Below, piece by piece: positions 1 to 6,152 of a stretch of DNA of 14,463 nucleotides. The DNA comes from an uncultured Lachnospiraceae bacterium (lineage in GTDB: Bacteria; Bacillota_A; Clostridia; Lachnospirales; Lachnospiraceae), in assembly GCA_900553635.1 (NCBI GenBank), contig USDU01000039.1, positions 1 to 14,463 on the forward strand. Reading direction: 5' to 3'. The position numbers and the translations under genes are program-made. Under the pieces are notes generated by a model, which did no database searches, had not been told where the DNA came from, and worked only from the letters and a program-made list of their open reading frames with translations. Positions within the stretch are counted from its first letter, which is position 1. The number at the start of each line of letters is the position of its first letter.

Positions 1-60
1 CCACTGGCGCTTAGCACCGTCAAGGTCTCGTGCAAGCACGGACTTTGACTCGTTGTTCAC
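1..60 (-). other. Left-edge open frame and hairpin, partial
   Basis: Read on the minus strand, 60 to 1 is open in one frame from a GTG at 60-58 (VNNESKSVLARDLDGAKRQW) and runs off the window without a stop. The same bases form an imperfect hairpin, 19-33 against 36-49 (about 14 pairs, one bulged T). The frame begins right after the T-run of the terminator at 63-93 and has no ribosome site in front. I cannot tell whether this is the edge of a gene or a structured intergenic repeat. Confidence 0.2.
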
Positions 61-62
61 GT

Positions 63-93
63 AAAAACAGGAGATGCACACTCGCACCTCCTG
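63..93 (-). terminator. Rho-independent terminator of the DUF815 gene
   Basis: On the minus strand CAGGAGGTGC (93-84) pairs with GCATCTCCTG (77-68): ten pairs including one G-U, with a 6-nt loop. It is followed directly by five T residues (67-63). It lies about 55 bases past the stop of the gene at 148-1461 and fits the end of that transcript. Confidence 0.85.
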
Positions 94-147
94 CTACATA
101 TCTCCTATTTTTCTGTCCTTATATTTCCGCAATCTACGCTTCTGGGT

Positions 148-1461
148 TTACGCGTTCTCCGACTTTCCCGCCAGATAATTGATAAACTGCTGGGCTGTTC
201 TTCCGGAGATACCGCCATGGCTCAGCTCCCACTTGTTGGCCTCGGCGCAAAGCTCTGCGTCGGTCAGGGTAATCTCCGGATAACGCTTTGCCAGCTCTGT
301 CACAATCTGGAAATACTCCTTCTGGGTAGGCTTGGAGAAATTGATGGTCACGCCGAAACGGGCCACCAGGGACAGCTTCTCCTGCATGGTATCGGAACGG
401 TGCATACCCTCGTCCTGCTCCATGTCGCTCCGATCGCCCCAGGTCTCCCGGATCAGGTGGCGGCGGTTGGAGGTGGCGTAGATCAGCACATTGTCTGGCT
501 TGGTTTCCATACCTCCCTCGATGACAGCCTTCAGGAACTTGTACTCGATCTCAAACTCCTCGAAGGACAGATCGTCCATGTAAATGATAAAGCGGTAGTT
601 CCGGTTCTTGATCTGGGCAATGACGCTGGACAGATCCTGGAACTGATGCTTGTAAATCTCAATCATACGCAGGCCCTGATCGTAATACTCGTTCAGAATG
701 GCCTTGATGCTGGTGGATTTGCCGGTACCGGCGTCTCCGAACAGCAGTACATTATTGGCCGGAAGACCTTTTACAAAGGCCTCTGTATTATCAACCAGCT
801 TTTTCTTCTGAATTTCATAGCCTACCAGGTCCTTCAAAAGCACCTGCTCTGTATTGTTGACCGGCAGGAATTCCACGCCGTTCGTCACCGCCTTGATGCG
901 AAAGGCCTTATTCAGACCGAACATACCTACGCCGTAGGCTTTGTAAAAATCTGTAATTATTTTGAAGATTTCATTTTCATCTTCTGCCTGCTCGATCTGA
1001 CGGCTCACCGCCTGTACCTTTTCACTGACGTTTTTATTGTACATCCGCTCTTTTTTGCCGATGGCCTTATAGTGGCAGACGGTGCTGAAGCAGTCAATCT
1101 CCAGATCCCGCTCAATGGCGCTAAAATCAAAGTCAAACAGGTGTTTGAACACCTTGAAATCTGCCTTTGCGAAATGGTTCACGGTTCCGTCGTTGGCTCC
1201 CACCTTCTCGCTGGTCATACTGAAGGAATTTTCGTTGGTCAGAAGAATAAAGGTCAGGTAATTGTGCCAGAGATTCTCGTCGAATCCGTATACGGTAGAC
1301 AGATCCAGAAGCGCCTTCATCTGCTCGTAGATCCGCGTGGTCAGCTCTGCCGCGCTGCAGTTATCCTTTTCATAATCCTCAAAAATACCGGCCAGTTTCC
1401 GGAGGATGCTGTTTTCTCCCAGATCCCGGTATAATATTAATTTTGCGACTTCCTTGTACAT
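148..1461 (-). CDS. DUF815 family AAA ATPase
   Basis: 437-residue protein. The C-terminal half is an AAA+ ATPase core with Walker [10 protein letters not shown] (242-250), Walker B FIIYMDDL (291-298) and a sensor-1-like YATSNRR (328-334). An [20 protein letters not shown] stretch follows (351-370), typical of the DUF815 family. Residues 1-200 are a helical, family-specific N-terminal region without known catalytic motifs. It has no signal peptide or membrane segment, so it should be cytosolic. The cellular role of DUF815 proteins is unknown to me; they behave as single-gene ATPases. The ATG at 1461 has GAGGAG 7 bases upstream. The gene stands alone, with its own promoter (1544-1572) and terminator (63-93), and is divergent from csoR. 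Length and motifs look complete. Confidence 0.9.
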   Translation of the reverse strand: MYKEVAKLILYRDLGENSILRKLAGIFEDYEKDNCSAAELTTRIYEQMKALLDLSTVYGFDENLWHNYLTFILLTNENSFSMTSEKVGANDGTVNHFAKADFKVFKHLFDFDFSAIERDLEIDCFSTVCHYKAIGKKERMYNKNVSEKVQAVSRQIEQAEDENEIFKIITDFYKAYGVGMFGLNKAFRIKAVTNGVEFLPVNNTEQVLLKDLVGYEIQKKKLVDNTEAFVKGLPANNVLLFGDAGTGKSTSIKAILNEYYDQGLRMIEIYKHQFQDLSSVIAQIKNRNYRFIIYMDDLSFEEFEIEYKFLKAVIEGGMETKPDNVLIYATSNRRHLIRETWGDRSDMEQDEGMHRSDTMQEKLSLVARFGVTINFSKPTQKEYFQIVTELAKRYPEITLTDAELCAEANKWELSHGGISGRTAQQFINYLAGKSENA

Positions 1462-1543
1462 AATCTTGCTCCTCGTTTTTATTATCCTTTATCTGCTCTG
1501 CCTCAGGTGTCAGGCCCATAGCGCAGAAATACTGTTATGCTGT

Positions 1544-1572
1544 ATTATAACGCAGGGGAAGAATCCTGTACA
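1544..1572 (-). promoter_or_regulatory. Promoter of the DUF815 gene
   Basis: On the minus strand TGTACA (1572-1567) is followed by a 17-bp spacer and a perfect TATAAT (1549-1544). The -10 matches consensus 6/6 and the -35 4/6. The leader to the ATG at 1461 is about 75 bases. Confidence 0.6.
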
Positions 1573-1650
1573 GTTGATTTTATCTATTCCAGCCTGCATT
1601 TTCCTTTAGTTTTTATCTGCCCTGTTTCCTTTTGGCTTCTTTCGGCTTTC

Positions 1651-1679
1651 TTGACAGTTCCATGGATTCCTTTTATAAT
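1651..1679 (+). promoter_or_regulatory. Consensus sigma-A promoter of csoR
   Basis: TTGACA (1651-1656), 17-bp spacer, TATAAT (1674-1679): both hexamers match consensus exactly. No ATACCC/GGGTAT dyad is visible here, so unlike many csoR genes this one shows no sign of autoregulation through the motif found at 5415-5468. Confidence 0.85.
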
Positions 1680-1716
1680 TGGGCTAACATATGAATTTCC
1701 CGGGAGGTATCACTTT

Positions 1717-1992
1717 ATGAAACAATGCATGGATTCAGAAAATCTGCACCGCAGATTGAAAAAGATCATCGGCCAGGTTCAGGCCATCGACCGCATGATC
1801 GACGAGGATATCCCCTGCGAAGACATCCTGTCCCAAATCAACGCCGCCAAGTCGGCCCTGCACAAGGCCGGTCAGGTGGTTCTGGAAGGCCACATCCAGC
1901 ACTGCGTCCGGGACGGCATCCAGCATGGAGACGCGGATAAGACCATTGAAAGCTTCACCAAGGCGGTGGAACGATTCGCGAATATGAAATAG
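1717..1992 (+). CDS. csoR: CsoR-type metal-sensing repressor (DUF156)
   Basis: 91-residue all-helical repressor of the CsoR/RcnR/FrmR family. Members are tetramers that release DNA when metal or thiol ligands bind. The residues equivalent to the Cu(I) ligands of M. tuberculosis CsoR (Cys36, His61, Cys65) are Cys34, His59 and Cys63, with identical spacing of 25 and 4. His at the middle position argues against a CstR persulfide sensor, and Cys at the last position against RcnR and FrmR. The ATG at 1717 was chosen because GGGAGG (1702-1707) precedes it; the frame is open further upstream but has no ribosome site there. It is monocistronic, with a consensus promoter and a terminator at 2001-2049. 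The usual partner, a copper P-type ATPase, is not adjacent, but its remains with two CsoR-like operators lie at 5415-5660. Copper sensing is inferred from the ligand set. Confidence 0.9.
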   Translation: MKQCMDSENLHRRLKKIIGQVQAIDRMIDEDIPCEDILSQINAAKSALHKAGQVVLEGHIQHCVRDGIQHGDADKTIESFTKAVERFANMK

Positions 1993-2000
1993 AAATGGGA

Positions 2001-2049
2001 AGTCCCCTTACCGGGTGTGTGAAACGCCTTGCAAGGGGACTCTGTTTTT
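2001..2049 (+). terminator. Terminator of csoR, possibly bidirectional
   Basis: AGTCCCCTT (2001-2009) pairs with AAGGGGACT (2033-2041), followed by CTG and five T (2045-2049). The 23-base loop contains a weak inner pairing. The stop codon of the convergent membrane-protein gene lies inside the T-run (2050-2048), so the same stem may end both transcripts; the T-run on the other strand is poor. Confidence 0.8.
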
Positions 2050-3607
2050 ATGACACTACGGTCTCGCACTCTTTCTTCTTATTTTTCTCCTTCTCCGTCA
2101 CCACCCGGTCATACCGCCACACGGACAGTACCATTCCTGCCGCCAGCGCGGTGATGGTGATGCTGCTCCAGCCTTCGGCCAGGAAGGGGAGGTTGGAGAA
2201 ATGGCTGAACTGGTAACCCCGGTTTTCTATCAGGTAGATGACGGTCTCCAGGGTCAGGAGGAGGCTGCCGGAGAGGGCTATGGTGCGGCCCAGGCGGTTA
2301 CGGATACGGAAGGTCAGGAAGAGCAGGGCGGCCGGAAGGATGACACTGAGCAGCATCAGCGCGGCGGCCGGAATGCGTCCGTAATGGAGTACCCACCAGG
2401 CAGCCCGGTAATTGCTCTGGTATTTATCCGGGAGAATCTCTTCCAGCGTCGGATGCTCCAGAAACTGAAGCCGATATTCCCGGTAGGCCGCAAAGCTGGA
2501 AAATGGGCTGTCCTCCCCGGACGTCTCGCCGATGCGCTGATCCTTCCAGTGTCCGGCCCCATTTTTCCCATAATACCATTCGCCGGTGCCGTAATTCAAA
2601 AGCTCCTCTCTGCTAAGCTGTACCTCTCCAAAATTTTCCGCCCGGCTAAGAAGCTCCCGGATCAGCATGTTATTATAACTGTCATCCCAGGCCGTGGAGT
2701 TAGCCGCGTAGGCCTCTGGATGGATGCAGCGGTTCCAGAGCTCCCGCGCCTGACTTCCCGGCGCGGCCCAGAGGGTCAGGAGTACCGCAAAGCCAAGGAT
2801 AGCCGCCGCGATGGCCTTTCCGGCAGACCCGCCAAACCAGCCTTTGACCGCCATGTAGAACTCGATTCCCAGACAGGTCAGAAGCAGGCACAGCACCGGA
2901 ATCCAGGAGCCGCCGGGTCGGAAACCCCGGGACAGACGGAGGGCAGCCAGATAAAAGGCCTGCGCCAGGGTAAGGAGCGCGATGGCTCGACAGCCTCCCG
3001 CCCGTCTTCGATACAACCAGACTGCCGACACCGGGACGCCAAGTCCCAGAATCAGCACCTGGAAACCGGAGCTGTACAGCCGATAAAGCGTCATATTTTC
3101 AGAGCCATAGCCTGCAAGCAGCCTCTGACAAAAGCCGCCCGCTGCCAGCACGCCGCAGAAAATTCCAATGGTTTTCACCACTGCGCCCGCATGTTTCAGC
3201 AAAAATGGATAACCCTGATACATCATCATCAGAAGGAGCCCAAGCCCCCAGATGTAACAGGTTCCATCAGAAAGGCTGTAAGCCAGATCCGACAGACTGT
3301 TCCAACTTCCCCCGAACGCCACCAGTTCACCCAATTCAATCACCAGCAAAAGCCCGATAATTCCAAGCAGCGGCCAGGGCGTCCGGATCCGATGCTGCCG
3401 GTTTAACTCCATCCCGATGACATCCGGCTCGCCCATATCCCGGATGGCCCGGCCAAGCGCCTCTTCCTCCGACAGCCCATATCCTCGGTAGTCCTCCGCC
3501 TTGTCTTCAATGTGCCCCCGCAGCTCCTCGTTAATCTCCGCATGGCAGAGCCTGCAGGCAATCTGCTCATCCACCGTCTCCAAAAATAAATCCATCTTAT
3601 CCCGCAA
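2048..3607 (-). CDS. Permease-prefix / SEDS-like membrane protein, catalytic Asp lost
   Basis: 519 residues from a TTG start. Residues 5-75 are a cytosolic permease prefix domain (three helices, with HIEDKAEDYRGYGLSEEEA and an MGEP turn). About ten hydrophobic segments follow, with a large extracytoplasmic loop near 285-405 and two to three membrane segments after it. The end of the loop and the C-terminus resemble SEDS glycan polymerases (FtsW, RodA, SpoVE): HPEAY near 296-300, and FSNLPFLAEGWSS at 470-482 for the family's LPF-S-GGSS signature. Where SEDS enzymes carry H-T-D-F this protein reads Q-S-N-Y (397-400), so the essential Asp is Asn; it is probably not an active glycosyltransferase. 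Start: GGGAGG (3621-3616) sits 8 bases before the TTG at 3607, which overlaps the end of padR by 11 bases. The ATG at 3595, one base after the padR stop, gives a more usual N-terminus (MDLFLETVDEQI) but is 20 bases from that site. It is co-transcribed with padR. Confidence 0.75.
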   Translation of the reverse strand: MRDKMDLFLETVDEQIACRLCHAEINEELRGHIEDKAEDYRGYGLSEEEALGRAIRDMGEPDVIGMELNRQHRIRTPWPLLGIIGLLLVIELGELVAFGGSWNSLSDLAYSLSDGTCYIWGLGLLLMMMYQGYPFLLKHAGAVVKTIGIFCGVLAAGGFCQRLLAGYGSENMTLYRLYSSGFQVLILGLGVPVSAVWLYRRRAGGCRAIALLTLAQAFYLAALRLSRGFRPGGSWIPVLCLLLTCLGIEFYMAVKGWFGGSAGKAIAAAILGFAVLLTLWAAPGSQARELWNRCIHPEAYAANSTAWDDSYNNMLIRELLSRAENFGEVQLSREELLNYGTGEWYYGKNGAGHWKDQRIGETSGEDSPFSSFAAYREYRLQFLEHPTLEEILPDKYQSNYRAAWWVLHYGRIPAAALMLLSVILPAALLFLTFRIRNRLGRTIALSGSLLLTLETVIYLIENRGYQFSHFSNLPFLAEGWSSITITALAAGMVLSVWRYDRVVTEKEKNKKKECETVVS

Positions 3608-3935
3608 AGCCCACGCCTCCCTTCAGCACATTCCGGACGGCCCGCTCGTACTCCTGCCATTCCTGCTGCTTGGACTTCAATAACTTTCCGCCGCCCTTCG
3701 TCAGATGGTAATACTTCCGCTTCCGGCCATTTTCCACGCACTGCTCATAGCTCTCCACCGCCCCCTGCTCCTCCAGGCTGTGAAGAATAGGGTACAGGGT
3801 TCCCTCCTTCAGGGAAAAGACCCGAGCGCTCCGCTCTTCCAGAAGCCGGATCATCTGGTAGCCGTACAGGTCGCCCTCCTCCAGAAGCTTCAGCACCAGC
3901 ATGGACGTGCTGATCGCCATCATTTTCTTGTCCAT
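3597..3935 (-). CDS. PadR family transcriptional repressor
   Basis: 112-residue winged-helix regulator. Visible are the PadR hallmarks LLEEGDLYGYQMIRLLEER (18-36), then LKEGTLYPILHSLEEQG (42-58) for the recognition helix, then the wing GRKRKYYHLTKGG (70-82). The short C-terminal helix is that of the small PadR-s2 subfamily. PadR-s2 repressors are dimers and usually repress their own operon until a ligand or stress signal arrives. ATG at 3935 with AAGGAGG 8 bases upstream. It is translationally coupled to the membrane protein downstream, a standard pairing in Lachnospiraceae. The dyad around its promoter (3975-4021) is the obvious autoregulatory site. Confidence 0.93.
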   Translation of the reverse strand: MDKKMMAISTSMLVLKLLEEGDLYGYQMIRLLEERSARVFSLKEGTLYPILHSLEEQGAVESYEQCVENGRKRKYYHLTKGGGKLLKSKQQEWQEYERAVRNVLKGGVGFAG

Positions 3936-3974
3936 GGGAAATTCCTCCTTTTCCGTTTTCTCGTTTCCAAAATA

Positions 3975-4026
3975 ATACCTAGATTTTCTATGCTTTTATA
4001 TTACATAGGAAATCTAGGTATGTCAA
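3975..4026 (-). promoter_or_regulatory. padR promoter inside an 18-bp inverted repeat
   Basis: On the minus strand TTGACA (4026-4021), a 17-bp spacer and TAATAT (4003-3998). ATACCTAGATTTYCTATG occurs as an inverted repeat with one mismatch in 18: 4021-4004, which fills the spacer and touches the -35, and 3975-3992, covering the transcription start region. The 11-base gap between the arms contains the -10. A repressor bound to both arms would cover the whole promoter, so this is the likely PadR operator. Confidence 0.85.
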
Positions 4027-4074
4027 GGAACATTTTCCTTTTCTCATAAAAAAAGAATGCGATCCCCAGGAGGG

Positions 4075-4147
4075 GCTTTTTGCTCTATAGGAATTATAGC
4101 TTTCGCACTTTAATGTAACACGGTATTTCCTATAGAGCCAAAAAGCA
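4075..4147. repeat. Long inverted repeat between DUF362 gene and padR promoter
   Basis: 4075-4093 (GCTTTTTGCTCTATAGGAA) pairs with 4127-4147 through 19 bases plus one bulged base, leaving a loop of about 33 bases. On the minus strand it follows the terminator at 4141-4181 and shares that terminator's T-run, so the two structures compete or act in series. A short CCCC/GGGG stem (4064-4074) and a run of seven T on the minus strand (4054-4048) lie between it and the padR promoter. It may act as a back-up terminator insulating padR. Confidence 0.6.
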
Positions 4148-4181
4148 CCGTAAATTGTCCATCTGACAATTACACGGTGCT
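4141..4181 (-). terminator. Terminator of the DUF362 gene
   Basis: On the minus strand GCACCGTGTAATTGTC (4181-4166) pairs with GACAATTTACGGTGC (4160-4146), with a 5-base loop and one irregularity, followed by TTTTT (4145-4141). It lies 41 bases past the DUF362 stop. Confidence 0.9.
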
Positions 4182-4221
4182 TCCGCTTCCTTTATTTTTT
4201 TATTCAAGCAATTTTTGAATT

Positions 4222-5223
4222 TTATTCCGCGTGGAACGGCTTTACATCCTTTACCGCTTCCTTCACGCTGATTTCTTTATCGTTCTCGTCGATGTCAAGC
4301 AGATGATACCGGTCATTTCCCATGCCCAGCTCTTTCATGTAGGTGAGCTGGCGCAGGCCGTGGCGGGTCTCCATGCGCTCTACCAGGGCGTGATGATCAT
4401 GCTCGTTCAGGGCGTATACCAGGTCTACGGAAGCCTGGTCTACGGCCAGGATGTCGGTGGACGCTACAATGCCGATGTTTGGGGTGACTACCGGCTCTGC
4501 TGCCACGCCTTCGCAGTCGCAGGATACGGACATGTTGCGAAGGACGTTGATATATACGATCTTATCGCCGAAATGATCAAAGACAGATTTGGTGGACTCG
4601 GTCATGCGCTCCATGAATTCTTCTTCGGCGATGCTCCACTGGTTGTCGGATCCCTCTACGGTGTGGATCCATTTTTTTCCGATGCGGCCGTCTGCGCAGC
4701 CGATACCGATGTTCTTATTGGATCCGCCGAAGCCGCCCATGGTATGTCCTTTGAAATGGGTCAGAGCCAGGAAGGAGTCGTAGTTCGCCAGGTTTTTGCC
4801 TACGGACATTTCTTTGAACCATTTGCCGCCTTTAATCGGGAACAGAGCTGTGCCGTCCTCGTCCATGATGTCTACGGGGCAGAAGGTCCAGCCGTTGACT
4901 TTCAGAGTCTCACGATGGGCTTCGGTGGTGTAGCGGTCGCCTTCGTAGTAGGTGTTAGTCTCGACGATATTGCCGTTCGGGATATCGTTTTTGATGAGGG
5001 ACTCTACCCACGGACGCGGAATGATGTTCGGGCCGTGCTTTTCACCGGTGTGCAGCTTTACTGCCACTTTTCCGGTCAGGTGGCCGCCTACTTTCTGAAA
5101 TATGTTATGCAGTCCTTCTGCGGAGAGGTCTTTGGTGAAGTATACGGTGGATTCGCCGCCGGTGCGCTCCTCATACGGTACGTAGTGATCACCGCCGGTG
5201 CCGGGTGTTTTCTGATCTGACAT
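4222..5223 (-). CDS. DUF362 domain protein
   Basis: 333 residues, cytosolic. The DUF362 fold spans most of the length: VAVKLHTGEKHGPNIIPRPWVESL (54-77), then ALTHFKGHTMGGFGGSNKNIGIGCADGRIGK (153-183), then SCDCEG and ILAVDQASVDLVY towards the C-terminus. Many DUF362 proteins carry a ferredoxin-like 4Fe-4S domain; this one has only scattered cysteines (CADG, CDCEG) and no CxxCxxC cluster. The biochemical role is not established, although the family is often grouped with iron-sulfur or redox proteins. ATG at 5223 with AAGGAGG 8 bases upstream. It is monocistronic, with its own terminator (4141-4181) and a MerR-type promoter (5295-5329), which suggests induction by an electrophile, metal or redox signal. 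Confidence 0.88.
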   Translation of the reverse strand: MSDQKTPGTGGDHYVPYEERTGGESTVYFTKDLSAEGLHNIFQKVGGHLTGKVAVKLHTGEKHGPNIIPRPWVESLIKNDIPNGNIVETNTYYEGDRYTTEAHRETLKVNGWTFCPVDIMDEDGTALFPIKGGKWFKEMSVGKNLANYDSFLALTHFKGHTMGGFGGSNKNIGIGCADGRIGKKWIHTVEGSDNQWSIAEEEFMERMTESTKSVFDHFGDKIVYINVLRNMSVSCDCEGVAAEPVVTPNIGIVASTDILAVDQASVDLVYALNEHDHHALVERMETRHGLRQLTYMKELGMGNDRYHLLDIDENDKEISVKEAVKDVKPFHAE

Positions 5224-5294
5224 GTTGAAATCCTCCTTTTATAGATGCTTTTGGCAAAATAATGCTTTCGGATAAAATACTCTACTCTGATTTT

Positions 5295-5329
5295 ATTTTA
5301 AACCTTAAAGTAGGGTTGAAGTCAAGGTT
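5295..5329 (-). promoter_or_regulatory. MerR-type promoter of the DUF362 gene
   Basis: On the minus strand TTGACT (5325-5320) and TAAAAT (5300-5295) are separated by 19 bp, the over-long spacer typical of promoters activated by MerR-family proteins. The spacer is flanked by a dyad, AACCTTGA (5329-5322) against TTAAGGTT (5308-5301). No merR gene is in the window. A 17-bp alternative (-10 TTTAAA) also exists, so the reading is not certain. Confidence 0.65.
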
Positions 5330-5353
5330 TTTTTATCTCCTGCTTACTTATTC

Positions 5354-5375
5354 TAAGACGGACGGAAGAGAGGGG
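5354..5375 (+). repeat. Possible eroded copy of the 3' UTR hairpin element
   Basis: TAAGACGGACGGAAGAGAGG, extending two more bases, closely resembles the opening of the elements at 7700-7737 (TAA, GACGGACG, then GAAGAAGAGGGG) and 8034-8021 (TAACGGACGGAAAA). No complementary second arm is visible downstream and no intact reading frame ends at this TAA, so it could be a remnant whose gene and second arm are gone. Confidence 0.35.
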
Positions 5376-5414
5376 CCGGAGAGTTGCATTTTCTTATATT
5401 TTGTGTCTTGGCTT

Positions 5415-5432
5415 TATACCCCTATGGGTATA
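5415..5432 (+). promoter_or_regulatory. CsoR-like operator 1
   Basis: TATACCC, CTAT, GGGTATA: a 7-bp dyad with a 4-bp centre, of the ATACCC...GGGTAT type bound by Bacillota CsoR proteins upstream of copper export genes. It sits about 80 bases upstream of the P-type ATPase remnant. Confidence 0.75.
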
Positions 5433-5450
5433 GTGTGTCGTTACAAGTCA

Positions 5451-5468
5451 TATACCAATAGGGGTATA
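5451..5468 (+). promoter_or_regulatory. CsoR-like operator 2 overlapping a promoter
   Basis: TATACCAATAGGGGTATA is the reverse complement of operator 1 with one base changed, 36 bases further on. It overlaps a candidate promoter, TTACAA (5441-5446), 17 bp, GTATAT (5464-5469), so binding would block transcription. Confidence 0.7.
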
Positions 5469-5512
5469 TGTAATATGTACTTGTATGATAAGAAAGGAGT
5501 ATTAAAGTTATC

Positions 5513-5719
5513 ATGAATGCTGTTATGGAGAAGCTGGAGGCCTTTGGGGAGCTTGGTGGTATAAACAAGGATATTACGTTTCTTGTTATCTCTGCTCTTG
5601 CTCTGATAGCGAGCCTGACGGGCTTGATGCCCGGGTTACCGTTTGATCCGGCCTTTCGTCCCCCCTATTTATTAAGACTTTCTGAAGATTCTTTCTATAT
5701 CTTTGACATTTTTTCATGA
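5513..5719 (+). pseudogene. 5' remnant of a heavy-metal P-type ATPase
   Basis: The frame opens MNAVMEKLEAFGELGGINKD and continues into a first membrane segment (ITFLVISALALIASLTGLMP), then GLPFDPA. This matches, from memory, the N-terminus of the heavy-metal-translocating P1B-type ATPases common in Lachnospiraceae, which run to about 620 residues. After DPA (around 5660) the frame reads into unrelated sequence and stops at 5719; the metal site, phosphorylation (DKTGT) and nucleotide domains are absent. AGGAG (5495-5499) lies 13 bases before the ATG. Two CsoR-like operators precede it. It looks like a metal-export gene truncated by a deletion whose right end is just before the GntR operon promoter. 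It could conceivably still encode a one-helix peptide. Confidence 0.7.
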
Positions 5720-5731
5720 GTATTCTATTAT
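5703..5731 (+). promoter_or_regulatory. Promoter of the GntR-ABC operon
   Basis: TTGACA (5703-5708), 17-bp spacer, TATTAT (5726-5731). A small dyad just after it, TACTAATTAAGTA (5731-5743), overlaps the start region and is a candidate operator for the GntR protein encoded downstream. Confidence 0.7.
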
Positions 5732-5783
5732 ACTAATTAAGTAATACAGTTTGTCTGTAACTATGTGAAAGGAGCGTGATCCA

Positions 5784-6152
5784 ATGCCCTGGACCCTTGA
5801 TGACACCCGTCCCATCTACCTACAGCTGGAAGACATCATCAAATCCAAAATCATCGCCGGCATCTATAAGCCCGGCCAAAAGCTTCCATCCGTGCGGGAA
5901 CTGGCCGCCGAAGCCGCCGTCAACCCCAACACCATGCAAAAAGCTCTGGCCGAGCTGGAACGCAGCGGCCTGGTCTACACTCAGCGCACCAGCGGCAGAT
6001 ACATCACCGAGGACACCGCCATTATGCAAAATCTGAAACACCAGCTGGCCCACGACCTGATCTATCAGTTTCTGGAAGCCATGGCCCACTTAGGATACAC
6101 CAGAGAAGAAAGCATTCAGCTTCTCATCGAAGAAAGCAAGGAGGATGTGTAA
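5784..6152 (+). CDS. GntR family regulator, YtrA subfamily
   Basis: 122 residues. An N-terminal winged helix (about 10-76) shows the GntR signature: RPIYLQLEDIIKSKIIAG, then PGQKLPSVRELAAEAAVNPN, then TMQKALAELERSGLVYTQRTSGRYIT. It is followed by only about 45 residues of helix, the short dimerisation tail that defines YtrA-type GntR proteins. Such proteins repress an adjacent ABC transporter operon and are often relieved by cell-wall-active agents. ATG at 5784 with AAAGGAG 9 bases upstream. The TAA stop abuts the ATG of the ATPase gene, so the three genes form one operon. The effector is not evident from sequence. Confidence 0.92.
   Translation: MPWTLDDTRPIYLQLEDIIKSKIIAGIYKPGQKLPSVRELAAEAAVNPNTMQKALAELERSGLVYTQRTSGRYITEDTAIMQNLKHQLAHDLIYQFLEAMAHLGYTREESIQLLIEESKEDV

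Noticed and set aside
217..1434. Long plus-strand open frame opposite the DUF815 gene
   Set aside because: Antisense shadow of a gene with clear AAA motifs; composition is low-quality and no ribosome site precedes it.
2201..3406. 401-codon plus-strand open frame opposite the SEDS-like gene
   Set aside because: Shadow of a GC-rich membrane-protein gene; no recognisable domain and no ribosome site.
4231..5220. 329-codon plus-strand open frame opposite the DUF362 gene
   Set aside because: Exact antisense shadow; the minus strand has the ribosome site, promoter, terminator and family motifs.
5262..5516. 84-codon plus-strand frame before the ATPase remnant
   Set aside because: Covers the MerR-type promoter and both CsoR operators, lacks a ribosome site and has no protein-like composition.
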